The position numbers were made by a program, and so were the translations under genes. From JBLHKS01 sp047620505 (lineage in GTDB: Bacteria > Verrucomicrobiota > Verrucomicrobiia > Verrucomicrobiales > DEV007), in NCBI GenBank assembly GCA_047620505.1, contig JBLHKS010000011.1, positions 9,500 to 73,499 of the forward strand: DNA of 64,000 bases, in the 5' to 3' direction. Shown here piece by piece: positions 44,387 through 53,251 of this stretch. Each line of letters starts with the position of its first letter. The stretch's first letter is position 1. Below the pieces are notes generated by a model. It saw only the letters and a program-made list of their open reading frames with translations. It searched no databases and was not told where the DNA came from.

Positions 44387-45787
44387 ATGCTGGAAAAGCC
44401 AAGCCCCCGCCCTCCCCGCGAAATAAACTGGGGCACCGTCATTCAAATTACGGTTCTTCCGGTCGCCGTCTCGGCGGGCTTTTTTCTACCGTTGATTTTT
44501 CTATTTTTCGACGCCTACAACCAACACTCCGATAAGAAGTCTGGAGCGGCTGATCGCCAGGAAAAGAAAGCCGCATTCTGGGCTGCTCGCGGAGTCGGAG
44601 ACGACGATGTCAAGCCGTGGGAGGCTTACGCGGCGATCAAGGACGGCAAGAGGCTCTATGGAGTCTACTGCCTGAGCTGTCATCAAGCCGAGGGGCATGG
44701 CTTGGCCGGGATGGCTCCGTTCATTCGGAATCCGGATTTTCTGGCGATGGCCTCGGATCAGTTCCTGAGAAACACGATTATCGCCGGACGACCGGGAACC
44801 TCGATGATGTCGTGGGCTCATTTAAAGCGGGAGGAAAAAGACAACCTCATCGCCTACCTGCGATCCGCCGAATCAACCGGCCATTCCGTTTCGATCGAGG
44901 TGGACTCTCAGCGGAAGCACGAAGGTTCCGCAGAAGCTGGGAAAGGTCTTTACGCGACTTTTTGCGCAGCCTGCCACGGCCAGAACGCCACCGGTTACGC
45001 GGAAGGTGGCTCGGGACCCGCGATCGGAAATGGAGGGTTCCTCGCCGTCGCATCCGACGACTTCATTTTCCAGACAGTTAAGCACGGCCGACGAGGAACC
45101 GCGATGCGGTCGTTCATGGGTGCCCATGGTTTGGCGAATCTCGCCGAGAGCGAAGTCGGAAGCATCATCGCTTACCTCCGCAGTGATCGCGAACCAGTCG
45201 CGATCGCTCCAGCAGCTGCTGGACCGGATCCAAAGGAGGGCCAGATGCATTTTGCTGCAAACTGCGCGGCTTGCCATCAACTCGACGGCAGTGGCTTGCC
45301 CGGCATCGCGCCAAGCATCCGAAACGCGGATTTCCTGGCGATCGCCGACGACCATTTCATCAAAGAAACCGTGCGCCGCGGCCGCGTCGGAACCGCCATG
45401 ATTCAACGGCCGGACCTGACTGAGCCAGTGCTGGATCACATCATCGCTTACCTGCGTTCTGTGCCGTCAAGCTGCGCGCCGAAGGTCACTGTTGATCCCT
45501 CCAAACAACTCGCGCAGCTGGGTGACTCGAATGCCGGTCACGACAAGTTCGCGGTCTTCTGCGCGGCCTGTCATGGCGAGGCCGGCAAAGGCTACGTGGT
45601 TGGCGGCTCAGGTCCCGCTATCGGGCTACCCGGATTCCTCGACCTCGCTTCCGACGATTACATTTTCCAGACTCTGAAACATGGTCGCTCTGGCACCGCG
45701 ATGCGGCCGTTTCTCGGTGCCACCGGGCTGGCGAACCTCGCCGAGTCCGACATTCACGACATCATTGCCTACCTTCGAAAACTATGA
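44387..45787 (+). CDS. Membrane-anchored tetraheme cytochrome c
   Basis: 466 residues with an N-terminal membrane anchor (VIQITVLPVAVSAGFFLPLI). Four CxxCH heme sites: CLSCH at residue 95, CAACH at 193, 293 and 392. The four domains alternate in sequence (domain 1 resembles 3, domain 2 resembles 4), indicating duplication of a di-heme unit. It overlaps the NapA-like gene by 4 bases and probably delivers electrons to it in place of NapB/NapC. Confidence 0.9.
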   Translation: MLEKPSPRPPREINWGTVIQITVLPVAVSAGFFLPLIFLFFDAYNQHSDKKSGAADRQEKKAAFWAARGVGDDDVKPWEAYAAIKDGKRLYGVYCLSCHQAEGHGLAGMAPFIRNPDFLAMASDQFLRNTIIAGRPGTSMMSWAHLKREEKDNLIAYLRSAESTGHSVSIEVDSQRKHEGSAEAGKGLYATFCAACHGQNATGYAEGGSGPAIGNGGFLAVASDDFIFQTVKHGRRGTAMRSFMGAHGLANLAESEVGSIIAYLRSDREPVAIAPAAAGPDPKEGQMHFAANCAACHQLDGSGLPGIAPSIRNADFLAIADDHFIKETVRRGRVGTAMIQRPDLTEPVLDHIIAYLRSVPSSCAPKVTVDPSKQLAQLGDSNAGHDKFAVFCAACHGEAGKGYVVGGSGPAIGLPGFLDLASDDYIFQTLKHGRSGTAMRPFLGATGLANLAESDIHDIIAYLRKL

Positions 45788-48402
45788 AACGACGCACATT
45801 CGCCAAGTCCGGCTGCACAGCAGCTGCTCTCTCAACAGGAGTCACTAAAACCGGCTGGGCGGTCCCGAATGACGGGATCGAGTTGGAAAAACCGGACTCG
45901 CCGACCGATCTCTACGCCGCTTGTCCCTACTGTGGTGTTGGCTGCGGGACGATCCTCAAAACGCAGAATGGCCGGATCACGAACATCGTTCCAGACAAGG
46001 ATCACCCTACTAACAAAGGGCTTCAGTGCATCAAAGGTCTAACATCCGCCGAAGCAATTTATGTTAACCGCTTAAACAAGCCGTTAATTCGAAAGGACAT
46101 GTCGGACCCGCTTCGCGGTCATGTTTCCGCCACCAAAGGATCCTACGACCCGAGCTTGTTCCGCGAAGCGAGTTGGGAAGAAGCCGAGGAACTTATCGCG
46201 GACCAGATCGCCGAGATTGTCAAAACCTCTGGCGGAAACGCCGTCGGGCTCTACGGATCTGGTCAACTTTCGCTCGAAGGCCAATATCTCGAAAACATCT
46301 TCATGAAGGGCGTGATCGGCTCGAACACGATCGAAGCCAACGCCCGGATGTGCATGACCTCGGCCGTAACCGGTTACTTTAAGTCGCTAGGCTCCGACAC
46401 CCCTCCAACCTGCTACGACGACGTCGAAATCGCCGACATGATCTGCTTCTGGGGCCACAACGCGCGTGGCGCCCATCCGATCCTTTACTGGCGTGTCGCG
46501 GACACAAAATCTCAGCGCGACGTTCCCACGCTCGTCGTCGATCCTCGCCGGACCGGCACGGTTCAGGGCTTGGAAAACGTCAATGCCGAAAACAGTTTCC
46601 ACTTCCCGACGATCAACGGAGATATCTCGATCCATAACGCCTTGGCCTATGCCATTATGGAAGATCACGAGGACGCGGTTGCGTGGGATTTCCTCAAGAG
46701 TCACACCACCGGCTGGCAGGAATACGTCGATGCCGTGAAGGCTGGTTACAGACCCGAAGACGTCGAAGACAAGACGAAGATTCCGGCCGCTGAGATTCGG
46801 AAAGTGGCTGCGATCTGGGCAAAGGCCAGCATCAAAGGAAGAGAGCGAGGAACTGGCGGGGTGCTGAGCATCTGGGGAATCGGCTACAACCAGCATATCC
46901 ACGGTCAGCACAACACCATAAGCCTGATCAATCTGATGGCTTTGACCGGCAACATCGGTCGACCCGGTTGCGGCCCGCATTCCCAGACGGGTCAGCCAAA
47001 CGCGATGGGTGAACGCCTGACCGGCGGCCTGACCGGACGCTTGCCGTTTAACATCGGCATCGAGAATGCCGAACATCGCAAGTGGTGCGCAGAGCAGTGG
47101 GGGATCCCTCAGGAGCGGCTCGATGTAGTCGCCGGAATGCAGAACACCGGCATGGCTGTCGGCATGATGGAGCGTGCGATCAAGGGCGACGTTCAGGCGA
47201 TGTTCCTGATCTACGCGACGCACATCGATCTCCCTGATACCTACAATCTCGCCCGGCCGGCGCTGACGAAGACCTTCACCGTCGTTCAGGAGATCTATAA
47301 GGACGCGCCGAATAATCTCTATGCGGACGTGATTCTCCCAGCCGCTACCTGGGGCGAATGGATCAACGGGATCTACGTTCAGTCCGAGCGCAGGCTCTAC
47401 GTAACCGAAGGCACTGGAAACCCTGTCAAAGGCTGCCGCCCGGACATGGACATGGTGATCGATAAGGGCAAGCTGATTGCCGAACGCCTTGAGCTCGACG
47501 CGAAGAAAATTTTCCCTTACGAACGCAAGGAGCACGGCTTCTATGACCCCGAAGAAGTCTTCCGCGATTTCATCAAAGCCTCCAAAGGCACGGACGCCGA
47601 CCTGACCGGGATTCTGGAAGTTGAAAAGGAAACCGGCGAATCGCCTTACGATCAGATCAAGAGACTGCGCGGCATCCAGTGGCCCGCACCGACCGCGGCA
47701 ATCGCCAAAGCCGGTGGAACGAAACGACGCTACATGGCGCAGGAAGAATACTGGCCCGGCAAGCCGTATGGCGAGTTTCGTCACGAGGACGGCAAGCTGC
47801 ACATCCACATGTGCCAGCAGGATTACACGCGTTATCGAGAGATCACCGACGAGCTCTCGAAAGCTGGAACGGATCCGAATTTCTTCATCTCAGACAACGA
47901 GCATCTGCTGATCGCCGCTCGCGACGCGGGCCTTACTCCGGAATTGCCCCACGGCGAATTTCTCGGCAAGAAACTCGAGGAGGTGCCGAAGGACAAATAT
48001 CCCTTCTGGTGGGCAACCGGCGTGGTCTACGAACACTTCCACACTGCCAAAACTATTCGGGCGGGCACAACGAAGAAGCTCGTGCCGGAGATGTACGTCG
48101 AGATGCATCCCGACGACGCCGCCGAACTCGGCGTTAAAGATGGCGAGTGGGTTCGAGTCGTGACGCGCCGCGGCGAGATCGAAGCCCGTGTTTCAATCGG
48201 GCTTGATTCCGTGGTTAAGCCGGCTCGAAACACCGTGCCGAAGGGATTTCTCTTCAGCCCTTGGAATCTCTCGGTAGCCGACTCAGCCGATCCAGAAAAG
48301 AACAAGTGGCTCGCAAACGGAACAACCCATCGCGCTTACGATCCGGTCTCTGGCCAAGCGGATTTCAAGAAATGCGCGGCGCGTGTTGAAAGACTCGGCT
48401 GA
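45784..48402 (+). CDS. napA: Periplasmic nitrate reductase-like molybdoenzyme
   Basis: 872 residues, close to NapA length. Tat-like leader MKRRTFAKSGCTAAALSTG. The 4Fe-4S ligands are Cys47, Cys50, Cys54 and Cys82 (CPYCGVGC; GLQC). EANARMCMTSAVTG places Cys190 as the probable molybdenum ligand, as in NapA. MGERLTGGLTGRLPFN and GFLFSPWNLSVAD are typical of the family. The active site resembles NapA more than formate dehydrogenase (Cys, not Sec), so nitrate is the favoured substrate, but other oxyanions are possible. It lies in an apparent operon with cytochrome, NapG, NapH and ferredoxin genes but no NapB, NapC or NapD. Confidence 0.88.
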   Translation: MKRRTFAKSGCTAAALSTGVTKTGWAVPNDGIELEKPDSPTDLYAACPYCGVGCGTILKTQNGRITNIVPDKDHPTNKGLQCIKGLTSAEAIYVNRLNKPLIRKDMSDPLRGHVSATKGSYDPSLFREASWEEAEELIADQIAEIVKTSGGNAVGLYGSGQLSLEGQYLENIFMKGVIGSNTIEANARMCMTSAVTGYFKSLGSDTPPTCYDDVEIADMICFWGHNARGAHPILYWRVADTKSQRDVPTLVVDPRRTGTVQGLENVNAENSFHFPTINGDISIHNALAYAIMEDHEDAVAWDFLKSHTTGWQEYVDAVKAGYRPEDVEDKTKIPAAEIRKVAAIWAKASIKGRERGTGGVLSIWGIGYNQHIHGQHNTISLINLMALTGNIGRPGCGPHSQTGQPNAMGERLTGGLTGRLPFNIGIENAEHRKWCAEQWGIPQERLDVVAGMQNTGMAVGMMERAIKGDVQAMFLIYATHIDLPDTYNLARPALTKTFTVVQEIYKDAPNNLYADVILPAATWGEWINGIYVQSERRLYVTEGTGNPVKGCRPDMDMVIDKGKLIAERLELDAKKIFPYERKEHGFYDPEEVFRDFIKASKGTDADLTGILEVEKETGESPYDQIKRLRGIQWPAPTAAIAKAGGTKRRYMAQEEYWPGKPYGEFRHEDGKLHIHMCQQDYTRYREITDELSKAGTDPNFFISDNEHLLIAARDAGLTPELPHGEFLGKKLEEVPKDKYPFWWATGVVYEHFHTAKTIRAGTTKKLVPEMYVEMHPDDAAELGVKDGEWVRVVTRRGEIEARVSIGLDSVVKPARNTVPKGFLFSPWNLSVADSADPEKNKWLANGTTHRAYDPVSGQADFKKCAARVERLG

Positions 48403-49019
48403 TGCCCAAAATTAGCCGATCCGGGTTTCTTCGCGCCTTCCTCATCGGCGTGTTCGTTCCGCTGTTGTATCCTTTGCTTGACCTGTTCGGGAACAAGAGC
48501 CGTCGCCGCAAAAGTCCGCTCCGCCCACCCGGAGCGAAAGCTGAAAAGGAGTTTCTCAGTGACTGCATTGCCTGCGGCCAGTGCGCCAACGTTTGCCCTA
48601 ACAAATGCATAACGCTGTCGGGCCTCGAGAATGGTGTCGAGCACCTTGGCACGCCCCGAATCGACGCACGGGCTCAGGCCTGCATCCTTTGCATGGCCTG
48701 CACCCAGGTTTGCCCGACTCAGGCGTTGGAGAAGCTCGAGCCAACGCCTGAAGGGATCCGCGCCGTCAAAATGGGGCTCGCATTTGTCTCAGAGGACATG
48801 TGTTATTCGTTCTCTGGCCGGACCTGCGGTGTTTGCTACCGTGCTTGCCCGCTGCCCGGCAAAGCGATGACGCTCGGCCTCTACGAACAGCCTCACGTTC
48901 ATGCCGAACACTGCATCGGCTGCGGACTCTGCGAGCAGGCCTGCGTGAAAATGCCGCAAGCGATCCGGGTTGTGCCAACGGCCGATCTCGAAACCCAGGC
49001 TCCAATCGCCACTACCTGA
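48402..49019 (+). CDS. napG: NapG-like ferredoxin-type protein
   Basis: 205 residues, joined to napA by TGATG. A basic N-terminus and hydrophobic leader precede several 4Fe-4S clusters (CIACGQCANVCPNKC, CILCMACTQVCPTQ, CYRACPLPG, CIGCGLCEQACVKMP). NapG passes electrons with NapH to periplasmic reductases. The location is periplasmic by homology. Confidence 0.88.
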   Translation: MPKISRSGFLRAFLIGVFVPLLYPLLDLFGNKSRRRKSPLRPPGAKAEKEFLSDCIACGQCANVCPNKCITLSGLENGVEHLGTPRIDARAQACILCMACTQVCPTQALEKLEPTPEGIRAVKMGLAFVSEDMCYSFSGRTCGVCYRACPLPGKAMTLGLYEQPHVHAEHCIGCGLCEQACVKMPQAIRVVPTADLETQAPIATT

Positions 49020-49022
49020 CCG

Positions 49023-49964
49023 ATGCGAGCAGGCAGAACATTGTTAGTGCTTTCGATCGTCACCCGCGCGGGCGTCATCGGCCTGCTCTGCTTGCTCGCT
49101 TTGCTCACCAACTACAACAATCTCAAGCACGCCTACAACCACCCGCGACTCGTCGAACTAAGCGAAGGCAAAGCGATGCGAGCCTTTTACGAGGCGACCG
49201 ACAAGTTCTTTTCGAAGTTCAGCGACGACCCAGCAGCTGCTGCGCGGACCAGCGGCGGGATGACGTGGTCGATCCGCCTCGGAGGCGTCCCATTCACCGA
49301 TCCGGTGGCCGCAATGTCCGTCGGTGCCAAGAGTCACCGCTGGGAGTTGGGATTCGCGCTGGGGTTGATCATTCCGATCTCGCTGGCCCTGCTTTTCGGC
49401 CGAGTGTTCTGCTCGTACGTCTGCCCGGCTTCATTGGTTTTCTTCGCGATTTCCCGCGTGCGGCGCTTGCTGGCGAAGTTTTTCTGGCTGCCTGAAGTCT
49501 CGCTCAACCGGGGATTCTGCTGGGGAATTCTTGTGGGTGGGCTGGTCACCGCGGTCTGGATTGGTCACGGAGTCTGGACCCTCGTACTGCCCTATTTTGC
49601 ACTGGGCCAAACCCTGTTTCACGGCATCGCCTACGGCGCGATCTCGTTTGCGCTTGGCAGTCTCATCGTTTTCGCCCTGCTCGATTTGATCATGGGCAAG
49701 CAGTTCACCTGCCGTTACATCTGCCCCACAGGACGATTGTTAGGCGCGATTGGCCGCAAGTCGCTCTTCGCGATCAAACGCGACGCCCCAGCCTGCCTTG
49801 AAAGCTGCACAAGTTGCGTCGATGTCTGTCCGATGAAAGTGGCCCCGAAATTCGACGAGACGATCGACTGCTCGATGTGTGGCGAGTGCCTGACGATTTG
49901 CCCGACTCAATGTCTCTCGATCGGCCTGCGCGGCAAGGACCCGCGAAAGGCTCCCGCATCATGA
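49023..49964 (+). CDS. napH: NapH-like membrane ferredoxin/quinol oxidase
   Basis: 313 residues with about four to five membrane helices (LVLSIVTRAGVIGLLCLLAL; LGFALGLIIPISLALLFGRV). Two cytoplasmic-facing CPxxP-like motifs are seen as VFCSYVCPAS and FTCRYICPTGR. Two 4Fe-4S clusters lie at the C-terminus (CTSCVDVCPMK, CSMCGECLTICPTQ). NapH oxidises menaquinol and passes electrons to NapG. A copy of the iterated palindrome encodes DDPAAAAR. Confidence 0.88.
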   Translation: MRAGRTLLVLSIVTRAGVIGLLCLLALLTNYNNLKHAYNHPRLVELSEGKAMRAFYEATDKFFSKFSDDPAAAARTSGGMTWSIRLGGVPFTDPVAAMSVGAKSHRWELGFALGLIIPISLALLFGRVFCSYVCPASLVFFAISRVRRLLAKFFWLPEVSLNRGFCWGILVGGLVTAVWIGHGVWTLVLPYFALGQTLFHGIAYGAISFALGSLIVFALLDLIMGKQFTCRYICPTGRLLGAIGRKSLFAIKRDAPACLESCTSCVDVCPMKVAPKFDETIDCSMCGECLTICPTQCLSIGLRGKDPRKAPAS

Positions 49965-50566
49965 AAAAAACTCTCCTGGCTCTATTCGCAATCGCGCTGC
50001 CTGGCGTGTTGCTGGCCCACCACTTCAAAGGACTTCCTCACTACAATTACTTTGAGAACTATCCTCAGGTTCCGGAGGAAGAGTTCATTGGACAGGCGGG
50101 CGATTATGAAGTCTCGCTCGTGGTCTACGATTTTCAGGGAATCAATCGTGACAACGTCGAGAACCCCGAAAACGTCCGACTCTTTCTCGTGATCTTCAAT
50201 TTGCAGGACAACCGCGTCTACGGCGGTCCATTGACGTTAGATGTCCTCGATCGCGGCGAGGTCGCTCATACCCTGCACATGCCGGAATCCGAGTTGGAAA
50301 ACCTCTACTCGATGCACCGAAAACTGCCGGACACCGGCAAGTACTCGCTTCGGTTGACGCTTCACGACGAAAACGACCTCGTCTGCACAATCCCGTTTCA
50401 GCTGTCCTCCCAGAAAATTCATTGGGGAAACTGGATCGGGATCGGGCTCGGAGTGTTGGTCGTGGTCGCGGCCGTAGGGGCTCGGCGAGCGAGGGTCAAA
50501 CAAGACCGGGTCGAAGCGTCACGCGAGCGGCGCGCTCGCGAGAAATCCGCAGCCGCTAACGCCTGA
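49961..50566 (+). CDS. Unknown periplasmic membrane-anchored protein of the Nap-like operon
   Basis: 201 residues from the ATG at 49961 (ATGA overlap with napH); the frame further upstream is a shadow of napH. Signal-like MKKTLLALFAIALPGVLLA, a periplasmic beta-rich part (YEVSLVVYDFQGINRDNVEN, DTGKYSLRLTLHDENDLVCT) and a C-terminal membrane helix (GNWIGIGLGVLVVVAAVGAR) with a basic tail. It may be YtkA/FixH-like in fold. No named family; the context suggests a maturation or electron-transfer helper. Confidence 0.72.
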   Translation: MKKTLLALFAIALPGVLLAHHFKGLPHYNYFENYPQVPEEEFIGQAGDYEVSLVVYDFQGINRDNVENPENVRLFLVIFNLQDNRVYGGPLTLDVLDRGEVAHTLHMPESELENLYSMHRKLPDTGKYSLRLTLHDENDLVCTIPFQLSSQKIHWGNWIGIGLGVLVVVAAVGARRARVKQDRVEASRERRAREKSAAANA

Positions 50567-51288
50567 TGGCCGACTTCAGCCGCAGACAACTCTTTCGACT
50601 TCGGCTCGGCGGACTGGGCAGCGAGATCGGTAAAGCCGTCGCCAGCAAGAGGCCAGATGGCGAAGTCGAAGAGCAGCCATTTCTGCGGCCGCCGGGCGCT
50701 CTGGAAGATGAAGACGATTTTCTTTCAAGCTGTGAACGCTGTCATGCATGCGCGGACGCCTGCCCACACGATGTGATCCGCCAGTTTGGCCCAGCATTCG
50801 GGAAAATGGAGGGAACGCCGTTCATTGATCCGGCGAGTCAGCCTTGTCGTTGGTGCGAGGACATGCCTTGCGTTAACGCTTGCCCGAGCGGTGCCCTGAG
50901 CTTGAACGAAAATGGTGCCACCGCGCCGGTCGCCAAGGTAAAACTCAATCTAGATCGCTGTCTCAACACCGAGGGTATCCTTTGCGACACCTGCGCGTGG
51001 CGCTGTCCGGACCACCTGAAAGCGATTCGGATCGTGGACCGCAAGCCGATCGTCGATACCAGCAGCTGCTCGGGTTGCGGGATGTGCCTTTTCTACTGCG
51101 ACGCCGAGCCAACTGCGTTCGAATTCATCTACGACGAGGAAGATGTCGTGAGCGACGGATCGAGTGGTGCCCCGGCCAGCGATCGAAGAAACGATTCGAG
51201 GTCTGACTTTTCCAACTCGGAAAGCTCTAACGGTTCGAGCGTTTCTTCGCGATGCCCAACCGGCGGTTCGCCCGGCAATTCAGAATAA
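50566..51288 (+). CDS. NapF-like multi-cluster ferredoxin
   Basis: 240 residues, joined by TGATG. Clusters: CERCHACADACPHD, CRWCEDMPCVNACPSG, CDTCAWRCPD and CSGCGMCLFYCDAEPT, typical of NapF-like proteins. The last ~55 residues (after FEFIYDEED) are Ser/Asn/Asp-rich and overlap the convergent peroxidase gene by 160 bases, so the ancestral end is probably near 51150. Cytoplasmic electron transfer or NapA maturation is the expected role. Confidence 0.8.
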   Translation: MADFSRRQLFRLRLGGLGSEIGKAVASKRPDGEVEEQPFLRPPGALEDEDDFLSSCERCHACADACPHDVIRQFGPAFGKMEGTPFIDPASQPCRWCEDMPCVNACPSGALSLNENGATAPVAKVKLNLDRCLNTEGILCDTCAWRCPDHLKAIRIVDRKPIVDTSSCSGCGMCLFYCDAEPTAFEFIYDEEDVVSDGSSGAPASDRRNDSRSDFSNSESSNGSSVSSRCPTGGSPGNSE

Positions 51289-52631
51289 TAATCGAGAACA
51301 TCGCGCAGCGTCGCGAAGCGGCCGTCATGCATGTAAGGCCCGGACTCAGCGACCCCGCGAAGGGTCGGCGTCTTGAACTCGCCGAGATTATTGATCTTAA
51401 CAACGAGGTAACGCAGCTTGACGTTCGCCTCGGGCCCGCGGTCGTCGCTGAACTCGCCAAGGCCGTTAAAACGATCGTCGAGCGCCTTGCGAATCCCGAC
51501 GAATCTCGCGGAATCTTTCGGCAGATCCGGATGTCTCGAAAGGCCGATGTTGTGGAATTCTCCATCGGAAAAATTCGGTCCCGCGTGACAGAGAACGCAC
51601 TTGCCGCGACCGACGAACAGCTTCAAACCGCGACGCGCGGATTCGCTGAGATGGCCGGACTCGGGCTCGTTCACAAAACGGTCGAACGCGGAATCAGCGC
51701 TCACGATTTTGCGTTCGTAGGCCTCGATCGCCTTGCCGAGATTGGCGACGAATTCGTCTAACGACGGAGTGTCCCCAAACACCGAACGATATGCAGCGCT
51801 CAGCCGTGGGTCGCTCTCCACGACCTGACGCGCATGCTCCGAAGTGGCTCCCATTTCGACTTCGCTGTGCAACGGCTGCAGGCTTTGAGCCCAGAGAGAA
51901 TCGGCGCGGCCGTCCCAAAAAAACCAGCGCTGATACGCTACGTTCCAGAGCGATTGCGAATGCCGGTCTGTCGTCGCCAGGCCTTCGGAAAGCGGCTTAG
52001 CATCGGAAAAACCTTTGTTCGGATCATGGCAGGTCGCGCAAGAGATCTCGCCATTCGCGGAAAGCCGCTTGTCGAAAAACAGCGCCTGCCCAAACCGAGC
52101 GGCGTCTGGATTGTCGGCGACGGCGTTGGTCGGACTTGGCGGCAAATCCGGGAGAGGCGAGAGAGCCTGGATTTCGCGAAGTTCATCCGCAGTGAACGCA
52201 GTTGGCGGCGGCGCTGACTCGACGTAGACCGGAAACGACACGCGTTCCGTTCGCGTCCCCTCAGTGATCTCAACCTCAATCACCCAGTCCCCAGCCATGT
52301 GGAAGAGCATCCCGTCAACGCGGTAACGACCCGACTCGACTTCGGTGACTTCCGGTTGCGTGTTCATCCCATGCCGATGCGCCGGCATGTCGGCGTTGAC
52401 GCTAACTTCCAGACCTTCCGACGCGGGTTCCACCCTCAAATCCAACGAGAAGTGTAAACTGCGCGCGATCGGATTGACGCTCGGCTCAAGGCTGACCTGA
52501 AACGAACCTCCGTCGCTGGCACCCGTCGACGGCCATTGCTGAACGGCTGACGGCTCCACGGATTCCTGTTCGCACGCTGTCACGGAAAATAGAACGACCG
52601 CCGCCGCAATTACAAGTGGAACTCTCTTCAT
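51129..52631 (-). CDS. YtkA/FixH-like domain fused to di-heme cytochrome c peroxidase (MauG-like)
   Basis: 500 residues. Lipoprotein signal SVTACEQ. An N-terminal beta domain (VSVNADMPAHRHGMNTQPEV, FHMAGDWVIEVEI) resembles YtkA/FixH. The C-terminal half is a di-heme peroxidase: CATCHDPNKGFSD, CVLCHAGPNFSDGEFH, LGEFKTPTLRGVAESGPYMH. It reduces H2O2 or oxidises a cofactor in the periplasm. Convergent with, and overlapping by 160 bases, the ferredoxin gene. Confidence 0.88.
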   Translation of the reverse strand: MKRVPLVIAAAVVLFSVTACEQESVEPSAVQQWPSTGASDGGSFQVSLEPSVNPIARSLHFSLDLRVEPASEGLEVSVNADMPAHRHGMNTQPEVTEVESGRYRVDGMLFHMAGDWVIEVEITEGTRTERVSFPVYVESAPPPTAFTADELREIQALSPLPDLPPSPTNAVADNPDAARFGQALFFDKRLSANGEISCATCHDPNKGFSDAKPLSEGLATTDRHSQSLWNVAYQRWFFWDGRADSLWAQSLQPLHSEVEMGATSEHARQVVESDPRLSAAYRSVFGDTPSLDEFVANLGKAIEAYERKIVSADSAFDRFVNEPESGHLSESARRGLKLFVGRGKCVLCHAGPNFSDGEFHNIGLSRHPDLPKDSARFVGIRKALDDRFNGLGEFSDDRGPEANVKLRYLVVKINNLGEFKTPTLRGVAESGPYMHDGRFATLRDVLDYYSELPGEPPVGHREETLEPLELSELEKSDLESFLRSLAGAPLDPSLTTSSSS

Positions 52632-52783
52632 GCCAAAGTTTTATCCAGAACGCGCGACTTTGCTTCGCGCCGATTGACCGGAGTGTGGCGTCGCTTGGCC
52701 GAGTCCTCCATGAAACGCAAAAATCGGGTCGCGCCAGCCAACTCGTGCGCGGCAACAGTTCTGAATCCAGTCGATTCTTTTCC

Positions 52784-53242
52784 ATGACCGAGCAGCCTTC
52801 AGACCATCGCGAACTCTGGCGCGAAGCCTTTAAAGTTGTCCGCGACAGTGGACTCGGCGTCCTCACCACAGCGGATGATTCAGGCAAACCGCACGCAACT
52901 TGGATGGGCTCGGTAGGCGCGCCTCAAGACCTCAGCGAGATCTTTACGATCACCGGACCGAGCACGGATAAAATCGCCAATGTCCGGAAGAACCCAAACG
53001 CCGAGTGGATGTTCGCTTCACCCGCGAAGGAGTCGATTGTGTATTTGTCAGGGAAAATTGAGATAGTCGATGCCGAATCGGACCGCTGGAGTTACTGGAA
53101 CAAAGTGCCCAACAAAAGTCAGGCATTCTTTCTTCGATACTACGACGAAGCTGGCGGATTTGCGGTTCTGCGAATGGGGGTCGAGCGGGTCGTTTTCTGC
53201 AAGCCAATGGCCTTCCGCAAAATTGTATTGAAGGACGGCTGA
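52784..53242 (+). CDS. Pyridoxamine 5'-phosphate oxidase-family flavoprotein
   Basis: 152 residues from the ATG at 52784; the frame extends upstream to 52616 but with no similarity. The split-barrel signature is LGVLTTADDSGKPHATWMGS and IANVRKNPNAEWMF. Family members bind FMN or F420, or act in general stress. No partner is evident. It lies divergent from the peroxidase gene. Confidence 0.85.
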   Translation: MTEQPSDHRELWREAFKVVRDSGLGVLTTADDSGKPHATWMGSVGAPQDLSEIFTITGPSTDKIANVRKNPNAEWMFASPAKESIVYLSGKIEIVDAESDRWSYWNKVPNKSQAFFLRYYDEAGGFAVLRMGVERVVFCKPMAFRKIVLKDG

Positions 53243-53251
53243 CGGGTCTCG

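Noticed and set aside
46387..47808. A 473-codon open frame antisense to napA
   Set aside because: It mirrors a GC-rich coding region, has no recognisable domain and the napA frame is unambiguous.
48402..50566. Nos or Ccs-type maturation genes in place of NapGH
   Set aside because: The cysteine patterns and helices fit NapG and NapH better.
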